This document shows positions 47,430 to 54,036 of a stretch of 55,029 nt of DNA, in pieces (the stretch's first letter is position 1; each line of letters starts with the position of its first letter). Source of the DNA: a virus. The translations under genes and the position numbers were made by a program. The stretch is from positions 1 to 55,029 of IMG/VR virus record IMGVR_UViG_3300020470_002235; one strand, 5' to 3'. The notes under the pieces are model-generated. The model did no database searches. It saw only the letters and a list, made by a program, of their open reading frames with translations, and was not told the DNA's origin.

Positions 47430-48117
47430 TAGAAGTCACGAAGGTTACGTCAATAATACCACTACAAGATTGACCATTTGGACAACCTGTATCTGAACCT
47501 GATTTCTGAATGATGTCTATATCATTACTAGAACCAGTTAAGATTGCAGTAATACTATTATCGGTTGCATCTGATTGATTAGTGTTAACGTCATTTGAAG
47601 AACCAGTAATAGTCCAGTTCCAAACAGCATTATCTGAATCAACAACAGTTGTAAATATATTACTAGAACCACTAACTACTAAATCGTAGTTTAAATATTC
47701 TGCAGTTGCATTTGCACCAATATCAATATTCCATGTGTTAGAATCACCAGTAACGGCACTTAACATATTAATGTTATCAGCACTATTTTGACCAATGTTC
47801 CAGTCCATGACATTTGAATTTCCAGTAAATGTAAGGTTAAGAGTCGCTGAGTCAGCAATCATAGGCCCGTATAGTTTGTTACTGTCTCCAAATTGGACAA
47901 GTGTAAACGTGTTACTTGCACCAGTCAAAACCATATCAGCAGATGTTCCTGAGAAATCATCTAAACCAACTTTGTTTCCATAACCTTTCTGCGTGAAATT
48001 CAATACAAGTCCTGTACCTGTTTGATTCAACCATATTTCGTTATCGTCTGCCCCTGCGAATACTGTGGCAGGTAGTAGACCTAATGTTAACATAATGAGT
48101 AATAGTTTATTCTTCAT
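47386..48117 (-). CDS. Curlin-like repeat protein with TGxSN repeats (243 aa)
   Basis: 243 residues from the ATG at 48117 (signal peptide MKNKLLLIMLTLGLLPATVF-A). Starts with two curlin-like units (NQTGTGLVLN, TQKGYGNKVG), then six copies of a related T-G-x-S-N unit spaced about 20-25 residues: LTGASN, FTGNSN, VTGDSN, VSGSSN, ITGSSN and LTGSSN. It has a disulfide-like pair (GCPNGQSC). Same solenoid logic as CsgA/CsgB with T/S replacing Q. It lies directly after csgG, overlapping it by 11 bases. Confidence 0.75.
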   Translation of the reverse strand: MKNKLLLIMLTLGLLPATVFAGADDNEIWLNQTGTGLVLNFTQKGYGNKVGLDDFSGTSADMVLTGASNTFTLVQFGDSNKLYGPMIADSATLNLTFTGNSNVMDWNIGQNSADNINMLSAVTGDSNTWNIDIGANATAEYLNYDLVVSGSSNIFTTVVDSDNAVWNWTITGSSNDVNTNQSDATDNSITAILTGSSNDIDIIQKSGSDTGCPNGQSCSGIIDVTFVTSNGNIDIVQKDDNDS

Positions 48118-49039
48118 TTGTTTTTCCCTCTGTAACGAGAACAAGTTCATTTTCGTCTAAAAAGTCTGACACTTCCTCTTTTATTTTAGATTCGGTTATC
48201 GGCCAATTTATCTTCCAAAATCCTCTCTCATCACCTTGATAGATTAATTCGAGAACAGCAAGTTCAATCGCAGACCGAGTTGCTTTCGTAACTCCTTCGT
48301 TGGTTGCTACACCGTCCTCTATTTCCACTAATTTCGTATCCATGTCTACGAAACGGAATACATCGTACCCACCACCAGTCGATAAAATTGTCTTAGTGGT
48401 TTGTACATTAAGTAAAATTTCACCAGTAAGTGTTGATATTCCTCTCAAACTTACCGTGACCACATCTCTTCGGTATTGATTCGAAGCGCCAATCCCTAAG
48501 TATCTTGCGCCTCGGCCTCCCGATTCAATGTTAGTATCATAACCAACAATCCCACCGTCAAGTAGGACTCCTGCAAACAAGAGTGGTTGGATACCCGTAG
48601 GTGAATCCTCATTACCCTCTTGATTCGCAAAATCTTCTCTCGCAGAACGAACAATTTGCCTTTCTCTTACAAGTGCATCTAAGTTCGTACGTTCTACTAC
48701 TCTAAACCATTTTCCATTACCTGCAGTTTTAAGTGCATCGATAAGAAACGATTCACCACCTTGTGTTACTGCAGTTGAGAAAGATGCAATTCCGTCTTTG
48801 CTCTTACGTTGTCCCGTTTTATCTAGGAAACCGTAAACTGCAACAATAGGCATTGTTTCTGCAGGTGGTAATTCTAATAATTCTAAATGTGTAGGAAGTT
48901 TAACTGCTTCTGCATCTTCAATACAGGTTCCAATCTTGTCCATGATTGTAGTACTACAAGTGTCATTTACACTTGGAACACTTGCACACCCAGTCGTGAG
49001 CAAGACCATTAATAGTCCTACAAATCCTACACTTTTCAT
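48107..49039 (-). CDS. csgG: CsgG, curli outer-membrane secretion channel
   Basis: 310 residues; E. coli CsgG is 277. Lipoprotein signal VGLLMVLLTTGC. Strong identity blocks with CsgG: SFSTAVTQGGESFLIDAL, WFRVVERTNLDALVRERQII, LDGGIVGYDTNIESGGRGAR, YLGIGASNQYRRDVVTVSLR, TLTGEILLNVQTTKTILS and ERGFW. It forms the nonameric outer-membrane pore that exports curlin subunits. In the constriction loop the E. coli Y-x-x-x-N-F becomes D-x-x-x-S-F by my alignment. N- and C-terminal extensions differ from the bacterial protein. Confidence 0.92.
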   Translation of the reverse strand: MKSVGFVGLLMVLLTTGCASVPSVNDTCSTTIMDKIGTCIEDAEAVKLPTHLELLELPPAETMPIVAVYGFLDKTGQRKSKDGIASFSTAVTQGGESFLIDALKTAGNGKWFRVVERTNLDALVRERQIVRSAREDFANQEGNEDSPTGIQPLLFAGVLLDGGIVGYDTNIESGGRGARYLGIGASNQYRRDVVTVSLRGISTLTGEILLNVQTTKTILSTGGGYDVFRFVDMDTKLVEIEDGVATNEGVTKATRSAIELAVLELIYQGDERGFWKINWPITESKIKEEVSDFLDENELVLVTEGKTNEE

Positions 49040-49040
49040 T

Positions 49041-49526
49041 TTAAAAACTACCAGTACCTACAGGTATGTCTAATGTTGTTGTGGTTCCATCTGAAGAAAC
49101 AATAGTCAATCTTATGAACTCTACTCCATCTTCTCCTACTAGTTTCTCATATGTAACCGTATTTCCTTCAATAGTGAACATTCCGAATGAAGCTGCTTCT
49201 CCATTACTGAACATATTCTCTACTAATTGTTTCGCTATTTGAGCATAAATTCTACTCTCAACATTTCTTAAAAATTTTGCGAGCGTAGTGTTATCCGCTT
49301 CTCTTTCTGCTTTTGCAATAGCGTCTTTTATATCTTGTTCAATTTTATCACGTCTTGATTTTTCTTGATTTTCAATCGTGAGATAATGTGAACTTTGTCC
49401 AACTCCACTGAAGCTTGGACTCTTAAATTTATGCACAATTTCATCTGCTTCGATTGACGAAGCAAAAAATGTAAGTAGTATTGCATAACCTACTACTAAT
49501 AATTCTTTATCTTTTCTTAGTTTCAT
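49041..49526 (-). CDS. csgF: CsgF-like curli accessory protein
   Basis: 161 residues from the ATG at 49526. Signal peptide (VVGYAILLTFFASSIEA), then HKFKSPSFSGVGQSSHYL, equivalent to the F-x-NP-x-FGG-NP segment of CsgF that plugs into the CsgG pore, a helical middle (SRIYAQIAKQLVENMF, like CsgF's Q-x-L..LL) and a beta end TTTTLDIPVGTGSF. It sits directly before csgG with 1-base spacing. Known role of CsgF: second constriction in the CsgG channel and surface nucleation. Confidence 0.82.
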   Translation of the reverse strand: MKLRKDKELLVVGYAILLTFFASSIEADEIVHKFKSPSFSGVGQSSHYLTIENQEKSRRDKIEQDIKDAIAKAEREADNTTLAKFLRNVESRIYAQIAKQLVENMFSNGEAASFGMFTIEGNTVTYEKLVGEDGVEFIRLTIVSSDGTTTTLDIPVGTGSF

Positions 49527-49782
49527 CTTTTTTAGCACTCTTCTTCTTATCGTTTTCTTTCATTTCTAGGACTACGTCTACCTTCTGCTGTAAACGAATT
49601 AAATCTTGGTCTAACATTCTCACTTGGTCGATAAGTTTTATCAGTGCGAAATGTTGTTTTTCTACTTCAGGTTCTAGGATTTCTCCAACAAACCACCAAA
49701 CATAGTAAACAAAATAACCAAGTCCTACCATCATAACGATAGGAAACCCGTAATCTCCGATAAGTTGTGCCACATTTTCCAT
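49507..49782 (-). CDS. YvrJ-like small membrane protein with coiled coil (91 aa)
   Basis: 91 residues. MENVAQLIGDYGFPIVMMVG is like the YvrJ family pattern (LI...GFPI......), then a membrane helix and a coiled coil with lysine-rich tail (KKKSAKKDETKKR). Clearly paralogous to the next gene upstream. Overlaps csgF by 20 bases. Could act as a holin-like protein or inner-membrane partner of the exporter. Confidence 0.6.
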   Translation of the reverse strand: MENVAQLIGDYGFPIVMMVGLGYFVYYVWWFVGEILEPEVEKQHFALIKLIDQVRMLDQDLIRLQQKVDVVLEMKENDKKKSAKKDETKKR

Positions 49783-49785
49783 AAA

Positions 49786-50082
49786 TTAATCCCTTCTTAC
49801 ATCTATACTTCCATCTTCTATGAAATTCTCTGCACGAGCAACTCTTTCAATGTCGGGTCTAAGTTCTAATGCTTTAGACACCAACAAATCTATTTTAATC
49901 ATTTCATTAGACATTGTTCTTGCACGAGTTTCTAAGGAAGTACAGAACATTGTAAGTGTTTTAATGTCATCAACAACTCCCTCTAGAATCTGTTTGATAA
50001 CAGTAAATATGAAAAACCCCATTACAAGACTTCCTGCAATAGGAGCTCCCACTTCACTTATCAATTCGAATACACTTTCCAT
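49786..50082 (-). CDS. YvrJ-like small membrane protein (98 aa)
   Basis: 98 residues from the ATG at 50082 (MESVFELISEVGAPIAGSLV), a membrane helix (MGFFIFTVIKQI) and a charged helical tail. Same layout as its neighbour at 49507-49782 (ME-x-V-x-x-LI-x-x-x-G-x-PI), so they arose by duplication or act as a pair. No ribosome-binding site; a CTAAATA late-type box abuts the ATG. A longer frame begins with TTG and is less likely. Confidence 0.55.
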   Translation of the reverse strand: MESVFELISEVGAPIAGSLVMGFFIFTVIKQILEGVVDDIKTLTMFCTSLETRARTMSNEMIKIDLLVSKALELRPDIERVARAENFIEDGSIDVRRD

Positions 50083-50115
50083 ACCACTATTTAGGGAAGC
50101 GACTCTTTCATTTGA

Positions 50116-50145
50116 CAAAAAAAAGGGGTCTAAAAGACCCCTCTT
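50116..50145 (-). terminator. Rho-independent terminator
   Basis: Minus-strand RNA: AGAGGGGTC-TTTTA-GACCCC hairpin followed by eight T. It closes the two-gene unit at 50167-50669 and separates it from the CsgF/CsgG unit. Confidence 0.85.
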
Positions 50146-50166
50146 AAGGTTGTTTCATCAAATCAA

Positions 50167-50463
50167 TTATTTGTGTGATGCAATAGCTTTGACTACTTCC
50201 GCTTTAGAACCACTTCGTTTTACTTTGATGTTGTTCTTATCTGCGTGTTCCAGTAATTGAACTTTAGTGAGTTTTTTCAACTCTGCGACACTAGGTGCCG
50301 ATTTCTTCTTCCTGTTTCTAGCGCCAGGGCCTGGGCCCATCTGTCTGCGACTTTGAACTTTTGAAGGTTTTGTTTTCTTTACTGGTGGTTTTGGGTCACT
50401 TTTACTATTTAAAAAAGTGTACAAAACTGCCAAACCTACTAATGCAATTATAATATATTCCAT
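50167..50463 (-). CDS. Membrane-anchored protein with SAP/LEM-like domain (98 aa)
   Basis: 98 residues: an N-terminal anchor (IIIALVGLAVLYTFL), a basic Pro/Lys/Arg-rich linker (KPPVKKTKPSKVQSRR) and a C-terminal SAP-like helix-extended-helix (SVAELKKLTKVQLLEHADKN, VKRSGSKAEVVKAI). Such domains bind DNA or RNA; here it would tether nucleic acid to the inner membrane. GGAG precedes the ATG and a strong terminator follows. Confidence 0.6.
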   Translation of the reverse strand: MEYIIIALVGLAVLYTFLNSKSDPKPPVKKTKPSKVQSRRQMGPGPGARNRKKKSAPSVAELKKLTKVQLLEHADKNNIKVKRSGSKAEVVKAIASHK

Positions 50464-50495
50464 AATTTTCTCCGTATTTCTAGGTTATAAACTAT

Positions 50496-50669
50496 TTAGT
50501 CCTTTGCTTTACCGACATTCAAAGCTACCCAGTCTAAAAGTTTATACGCTTTTTTGACCAGTCCATCATCTACTGGTGTTGGTGTAAGAGCTGCAACTAA
50601 CGATGCTCCCATTACTAGCCAAGGAATCACCTGTACCCATGCTATAACCCACTGTAAAAATTCTAACAT
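50496..50669 (-). CDS. Holin-like small membrane protein (57 aa)
   Basis: 57 residues: N-terminal helix (FLQWVIAWVQVIPWLVMGAS), a T-P-T-P-V-D-D turn and an amphipathic C-terminal helix (KAYKLLDWVALNVGKAKD). The TPTPxDD...W-ALNxGxAK ending is one I associate with small phage holin-like proteins. AGGAG precedes the ATG. A CTAAATA late-type box lies at about 50704-50710. Its stop codon overlaps another such box serving the next gene. Confidence 0.6.
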   Translation of the reverse strand: MLEFLQWVIAWVQVIPWLVMGASLVAALTPTPVDDGLVKKAYKLLDWVALNVGKAKD

Positions 50670-50707
50670 AAAAATTTCTCCTGTTAAAGTTATACTTACA
50701 GGTATAT

Positions 50708-51118
50708 TTAGGTTTTATTGGTGCCGATTGTGTATTTAGTTGTTAATTTCCAGTCGTTTTTATCTTTGAATGGAATGATTTTGATTTGAGATAAAGGTGC
50801 AACTGGGTCTTGTATTTTACTCTTATCGACTACAGAAAGTAGTTTCCATTGTTCAAGAAGTCCAATGATAGTATTTCTACGACCATAATCACCTTCGTCT
50901 ATTGAGGTTGGCTTGCCGTCTAGTTTGAATAGTTCTTTGAAGTGTACAATATAGTACCTTCCACGTTTATGAAGGATATGACAAGATTGAAAAAGTTCGT
51001 TATCTTTACGGGACGCTACACCAATTCTAGATAGTGTCTCTCTTATCTTAAGGAAGTCATCTTTTTCAGGGAAGGTTATCTCGACCAGTTCCGATACTAA
51101 AGATTCATTGTCAATCAT
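50708..51118 (-). CDS. regA: RegA translational repressor
   Basis: 136 residues from the ATG at 51118. FPEKDDFLKIRETLSRIGVA, ELFQSCHILHKRGRYYIVHF and DWKLTTKYTIG match T4 RegA (FLKVKETLTRMGIA, YQSCHILQKKGLYYIVHFKE, EWKLVPKYTIG). RegA binds ribosome-binding sites of early mRNAs and shuts down their translation. Overlaps the gp62 gene by 8 bases, the same gene order (45-44-62-regA) as in T4. Confidence 0.93.
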   Translation of the reverse strand: MIDNESLVSELVEITFPEKDDFLKIRETLSRIGVASRKDNELFQSCHILHKRGRYYIVHFKELFKLDGKPTSIDEGDYGRRNTIIGLLEQWKLLSVVDKSKIQDPVAPLSQIKIIPFKDKNDWKLTTKYTIGTNKT

Positions 51119-51503
51119 TGTTCTTACCACCAGTTTTCATTCTGTTTTTCAATTCACGATACTGCTTATCACTTAACACTTCCATATACTCTTTTGCTTT
51201 TAGTGTTGATATTTGATAATAATTTTTTATAGTATCGAGTTTTTTACTAACATAAGGTTTTTCCCATTTGGAAAACCTTTGTCTTTTTCTAAGAGTATTT
51301 AGTAAAAAGACGTATTGAAGACGGTTATCAAGGTGATGCCGATTATTCAATTCGTTAACAAAGAAAACAGAATCTTGGTGGTAAGACAAAGATTTGTTTA
51401 TAAGAAATGGTTGATATGCTTTCTCTTCGACCTCATCAACCATGAGGTCTTTTTTGTCATAAGAGACTGACTTAACAAAGTCAAAAGGATTACGTTTAGA
51501 CAT
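51111..51503 (-). CDS. 62: Clamp-loader small subunit, gp62-like
   Basis: 130 residues, shorter than T4 gp62 (187). NPFDFVKSVSYDKKDLM, YQPFLINKSLSYHQDSVFF, NRHHLDNRLQYVFLLNTLRK and FSKWEKP match the marine T4-like gp62 form. With gp44 it loads the sliding clamp. Position between gp44 and regA supports the call. Shares a base with the 90-aa gene upstream (TAATG). Confidence 0.85.
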   Translation of the reverse strand: MSKRNPFDFVKSVSYDKKDLMVDEVEEKAYQPFLINKSLSYHQDSVFFVNELNNRHHLDNRLQYVFLLNTLRKRQRFSKWEKPYVSKKLDTIKNYYQISTLKAKEYMEVLSDKQYRELKNRMKTGGKNND

Positions 51504-51775
51504 TAGTGTTGTTGACTTCTAATATAGGCACGAACTAGTTCATCTCCTGTAAGTACTTCTCCGAATGTATGAATGTGTTTTCCTCTTCTAGTTCTAACAA
51601 TAATACCACTGTTGTATTGTGTATCAGTTACAGTACCCTTCATAGTATCGTGGGGTCTATCATCATACCACATAGAATTTTCAGAATGAATGTGGATAGA
51701 TTTTATACCTTTTGCCCATTCTTCAGCTTCTAGTACCTCTCGTTGATACTGTACTCTTTCGTCATATTGTGTCAT
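51503..51775 (-). CDS. Small hypothetical protein in the replication operon (90 aa)
   Basis: 90 residues, alpha then beta (KSIHIHSENSMWYDDRPHDT, GTVTDTQYNSGIIVRTRRGK, HIHTFGE). Histidine-rich. No family recognised. It sits in an ATGA-coupled chain between gp44 and gp62, not found at this place in T4, so it may be a clamp-loader or replication accessory. Confidence 0.55.
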   Translation of the reverse strand: MTQYDERVQYQREVLEAEEWAKGIKSIHIHSENSMWYDDRPHDTMKGTVTDTQYNSGIIVRTRRGKHIHTFGEVLTGDELVRAYIRSQQH

Positions 51776-51849
51776 GAGTCTTCCCTACTAAAGAAACTCC
51801 AAAAGATTACCCATATTGTTCTGAGTATTGGAAGTCTATGTATATTCAT
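51772..51849 (-). CDS. Tiny coupled peptide (25 aa)
   Basis: 25 residues, MNIHRLPILRTIWVIFWSFF then SREDS, a short hydrophobic helix. ATGA overlaps on both sides with neighbours. Could be a genuine membrane peptide or simply a translational relay between the 42-aa and 90-aa genes. Confidence 0.4.
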   Translation of the reverse strand: MNIHRLPILRTIWVIFWSFFSREDS

Positions 51850-51974
51850 TTTTTCCCCACTGGATTCATAAGTTGAAGAATTGCGATTCGTTGTTTCTCG
51901 ATTTCTGTTTGTTGGTCTTTAATTCTCTTCTCTTGGAATTTTAACCTACTCTTTTGTTGTTCTTCTTGTGTCAT
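51846..51974 (-). CDS. Small helical peptide (42 aa)
   Basis: 42 residues, MTQEEQQKSRLKFQEKRIKD then QQTEIEKQRIAILQLMNP, an amphipathic charged coiled coil. Starts by ATGA overlap with the gp44 stop and ends by ATGA overlap with the 25-aa frame. Function unknown. Confidence 0.45.
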   Translation of the reverse strand: MTQEEQQKSRLKFQEKRIKDQQTEIEKQRIAILQLMNPVGKK

Positions 51975-52912
51975 TTAAATTTACACTCCGACATTATCTC
52001 AGTTAAACAAGCGACAAAGTTAATTTCATCGTCCATAGAAAATGCAGCTTTATATTGATAATCTGCCATAATCAAAACACACGCAGGAACTGAAGTTGGT
52101 TCCAATTCATATTCCAGTGCATTAAATAACTTTCTGAATAGTGTAGTGAAGTCGTTATCAGAATTTTGACCGACCCATTTTCTCATACCTTTCCAGTTCT
52201 TTTCCTTAATCATATTTATTAAGGGTTTTAGTTTCTCTTCGTTTAATGAAGATAACAGTCCTGAATCAATTACACCACTAACTCCATAACGTTGCATTTC
52301 ATTTAGAACACGTCTAAAATCAGGGAAGAATCTCATAATCAATTCTGCAAGTACAGGAGTCTCAGATTTAATTCCTTCACGTTCACATATATCTAAACAC
52401 CTATCTAACATTTCTTTCGCAAGTGTAGGTTTCTCTGTAGGACTAATCTTAAAATCAATTACAGTAGTTCTAGAGTGTAATGCAGGTATGATTCTATTCT
52501 TATAGTTACAAGTGAATATGAATCTACAATTAGAAGAGAACTCTTCTATGAATCCTCTCATTGCAGGTTGAACACTCTCTGCATTAATATAATCTGCCTC
52601 GTCTAGGATAACCACTTTTGGGCCACCACCAAGTGAAACAGTACTCGCAAAGTTTTTGATTTTAGTTCGAAGTGTATCAATCAATCGTCCTTCATCAGAA
52701 CCGTTGATTATGATATAGTCTGCACCAAGTTCATTACATAATGCTCTTGCGATTGTAGTTTTACCACAACCTGCAGAACCACTCAATAGTAGATTAGGAA
52801 TTTCACCTTGTTCTACAAATTGTTTGAATTGGTCTTTAAATTGTTGAGGAAGTATTGTTTCCTCGATTGTTTGTGGTCGATATTTCTCGACAAATAAAAA
52901 TTCTTCAGTCAT
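51971..52912 (-). CDS. 44: Clamp-loader ATPase, gp44-like
   Basis: 313 residues, AAA+ clamp loader. Walker A LLLSGSAGCGKTTIARAL (about 42), Walker B KVVILDEADYIN (about 98), sensor 1 FIFTCNYKNRI, arginine finger region HSRTTVIDF, and the RFC-like collar domain. With gp62 it opens and loads the gp45 ring. Starts VEKYRPQTIEETILP like RFC/gp44 proteins. No strong ribosome-binding site. Upstream lies a TATAAATA box at 53035-53042. Confidence 0.94.
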   Translation of the reverse strand: MTEEFLFVEKYRPQTIEETILPQQFKDQFKQFVEQGEIPNLLLSGSAGCGKTTIARALCNELGADYIIINGSDEGRLIDTLRTKIKNFASTVSLGGGPKVVILDEADYINAESVQPAMRGFIEEFSSNCRFIFTCNYKNRIIPALHSRTTVIDFKISPTEKPTLAKEMLDRCLDICEREGIKSETPVLAELIMRFFPDFRRVLNEMQRYGVSGVIDSGLLSSLNEEKLKPLINMIKEKNWKGMRKWVGQNSDNDFTTLFRKLFNALEYELEPTSVPACVLIMADYQYKAAFSMDDEINFVACLTEIMSECKFK

Positions 52913-53034
52913 ATTCTTCTCATAATAAAGTCAAAAATCCCCACCTATTTTTGTGTGTGTATCGCCTGTGTAGAATGATGAGAAGGATACACTCCCATGA
53001 CAAAGTTGAGATAGAACATTTGTCATTTCATTAT

Positions 53035-53042
53035 TATTTATA
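53035..53042 (-). promoter_or_regulatory. T4-type late promoter box TATAAATA
   Basis: Exact late consensus on the minus strand right after the gp45 stop codon, about 120 bases before gp44. It may keep clamp-loader genes transcribed late, as clamp and loader are needed for late transcription in T4. Confidence 0.45.
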
Positions 53043-53708
53043 CTAAGAACCGTATTTTGAATCAGGTTCTAGTGCAATAAAATACTCTAAATCTATATCC
53101 GTATTTTTAAAATGCGAGATACCTTTAGAGGAAACTGATACATCATAATTACCAGTTAGAATTTTAAGATTCTCAATCTTAAAGTTCATAGAATACGTTG
53201 TTCCATCACCTTGTCCCACCACTCGTGAGAATGTATTCGAAGCTGCATTCTTCTTGTCACTTACAGTTAGAGATACGGTTGTACCATCTGACTCTAACAC
53301 TAGGTCATTCACACCTAGAACACTTGACGCTTTCTGCAGGTCACCCAACAACGTTGAAGTCACCTTGAAACTAATCTCTGCATCAGGCATTGTTATCATT
53401 TTATCGGGTGCAACAACCATTCCCTCAGATGCATAAAAGTATGCAAGTTTAGAATTATTATCTGCAATCGATAATGAACTTTCCCCAAATTCAAAATCAG
53501 GGTCTTCCAGTAAACTGGTCGCACCCAAAAATTCAGGTAAATTGTATATGGAAAAATCAGTAGGGAACGATTCACTTACAGTCGCAACTGCAAGAATATT
53601 CTTCATATTGGAAATCGTCTCTAGTTTATTTCCAGTCTTAACTCGGATTCCCGAATTAATTGTTGAGAAGTTTTTAAGTACTTCTTTCGTATTATCACTT
53701 ATTTTCAT
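53043..53708 (-). CDS. 45: Sliding clamp, gp45-like
   Basis: 221 residues from the ATG at 53708, chosen because MKISDNTKEVLKNFSTINSG aligns with the T4 gp45 start (MKLSKDTTALLKNFATINSG). Further: DFSIYNLPEFLGATSLL, MPDAEISFKVTSTLLGDLQK and an end rich in beta strands. A trimeric processivity ring for gp43, and in T4 the mobile activator of late transcription, which fits the late boxes seen here. GGAG lies upstream. Confidence 0.92.
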   Translation of the reverse strand: MKISDNTKEVLKNFSTINSGIRVKTGNKLETISNMKNILAVATVSESFPTDFSIYNLPEFLGATSLLEDPDFEFGESSLSIADNNSKLAYFYASEGMVVAPDKMITMPDAEISFKVTSTLLGDLQKASSVLGVNDLVLESDGTTVSLTVSDKKNAASNTFSRVVGQGDGTTYSMNFKIENLKILTGNYDVSVSSKGISHFKNTDIDLEYFIALEPDSKYGS

Positions 53709-54036
53709 CACTTTGATTCTCCAAATCATGAATATATAATTGTATGATAGCATAGTGTAAGACTTTCAATAAATCTTTTCTATTCTTACCACCCTTTTTT
53801 CCATATCGTTGTGCATATTTCAATACATTTCCGAGACAGAATCCTTCACCATGACCAGCGTCAATGATGAACTCAGTCGCCTGATATTGGTTCAGACTAT
53901 AATGTTGGTCGTATGTGGAATCAATATACGATTGGAGCTCTTTAATTAGAGCTCCCTCGTTATATTTGTATCCATTTTCAGACATATTATCTATTATAAA
54001 CCAGTCAGGTTGATTCGTCAATGGGGTTTTAGACAT
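53695..54036 (-). CDS. DUF3310-like small protein (113 aa)
   Basis: 113 residues from the ATG at 54036. QYQATEFIIDAGHGEGFCLG, NVLKYAQRYGKKGGKNRKDL and LKVLHYAIIQLYIH match the DUF3310 pattern (G-N-x-x-K-Y-x-x-R-x-x-K-K-G...DL-K). Common beside replication genes in phages; function unknown, possibly nucleotide-related. It overlaps the AAA+ gene by 8 bases and gp45 by 14. Confidence 0.75.
   Translation of the reverse strand: MSKTPLTNQPDWFIIDNMSENGYKYNEGALIKELQSYIDSTYDQHYSLNQYQATEFIIDAGHGEGFCLGNVLKYAQRYGKKGGKNRKDLLKVLHYAIIQLYIHDLENQSDENK

Noticed and set aside
52931-53026. 31-codon minus-strand frame between gp45 and gp44
   Set aside because: No ribosome-binding site and no recognisable feature; only a late promoter box lies upstream, so I left it out.
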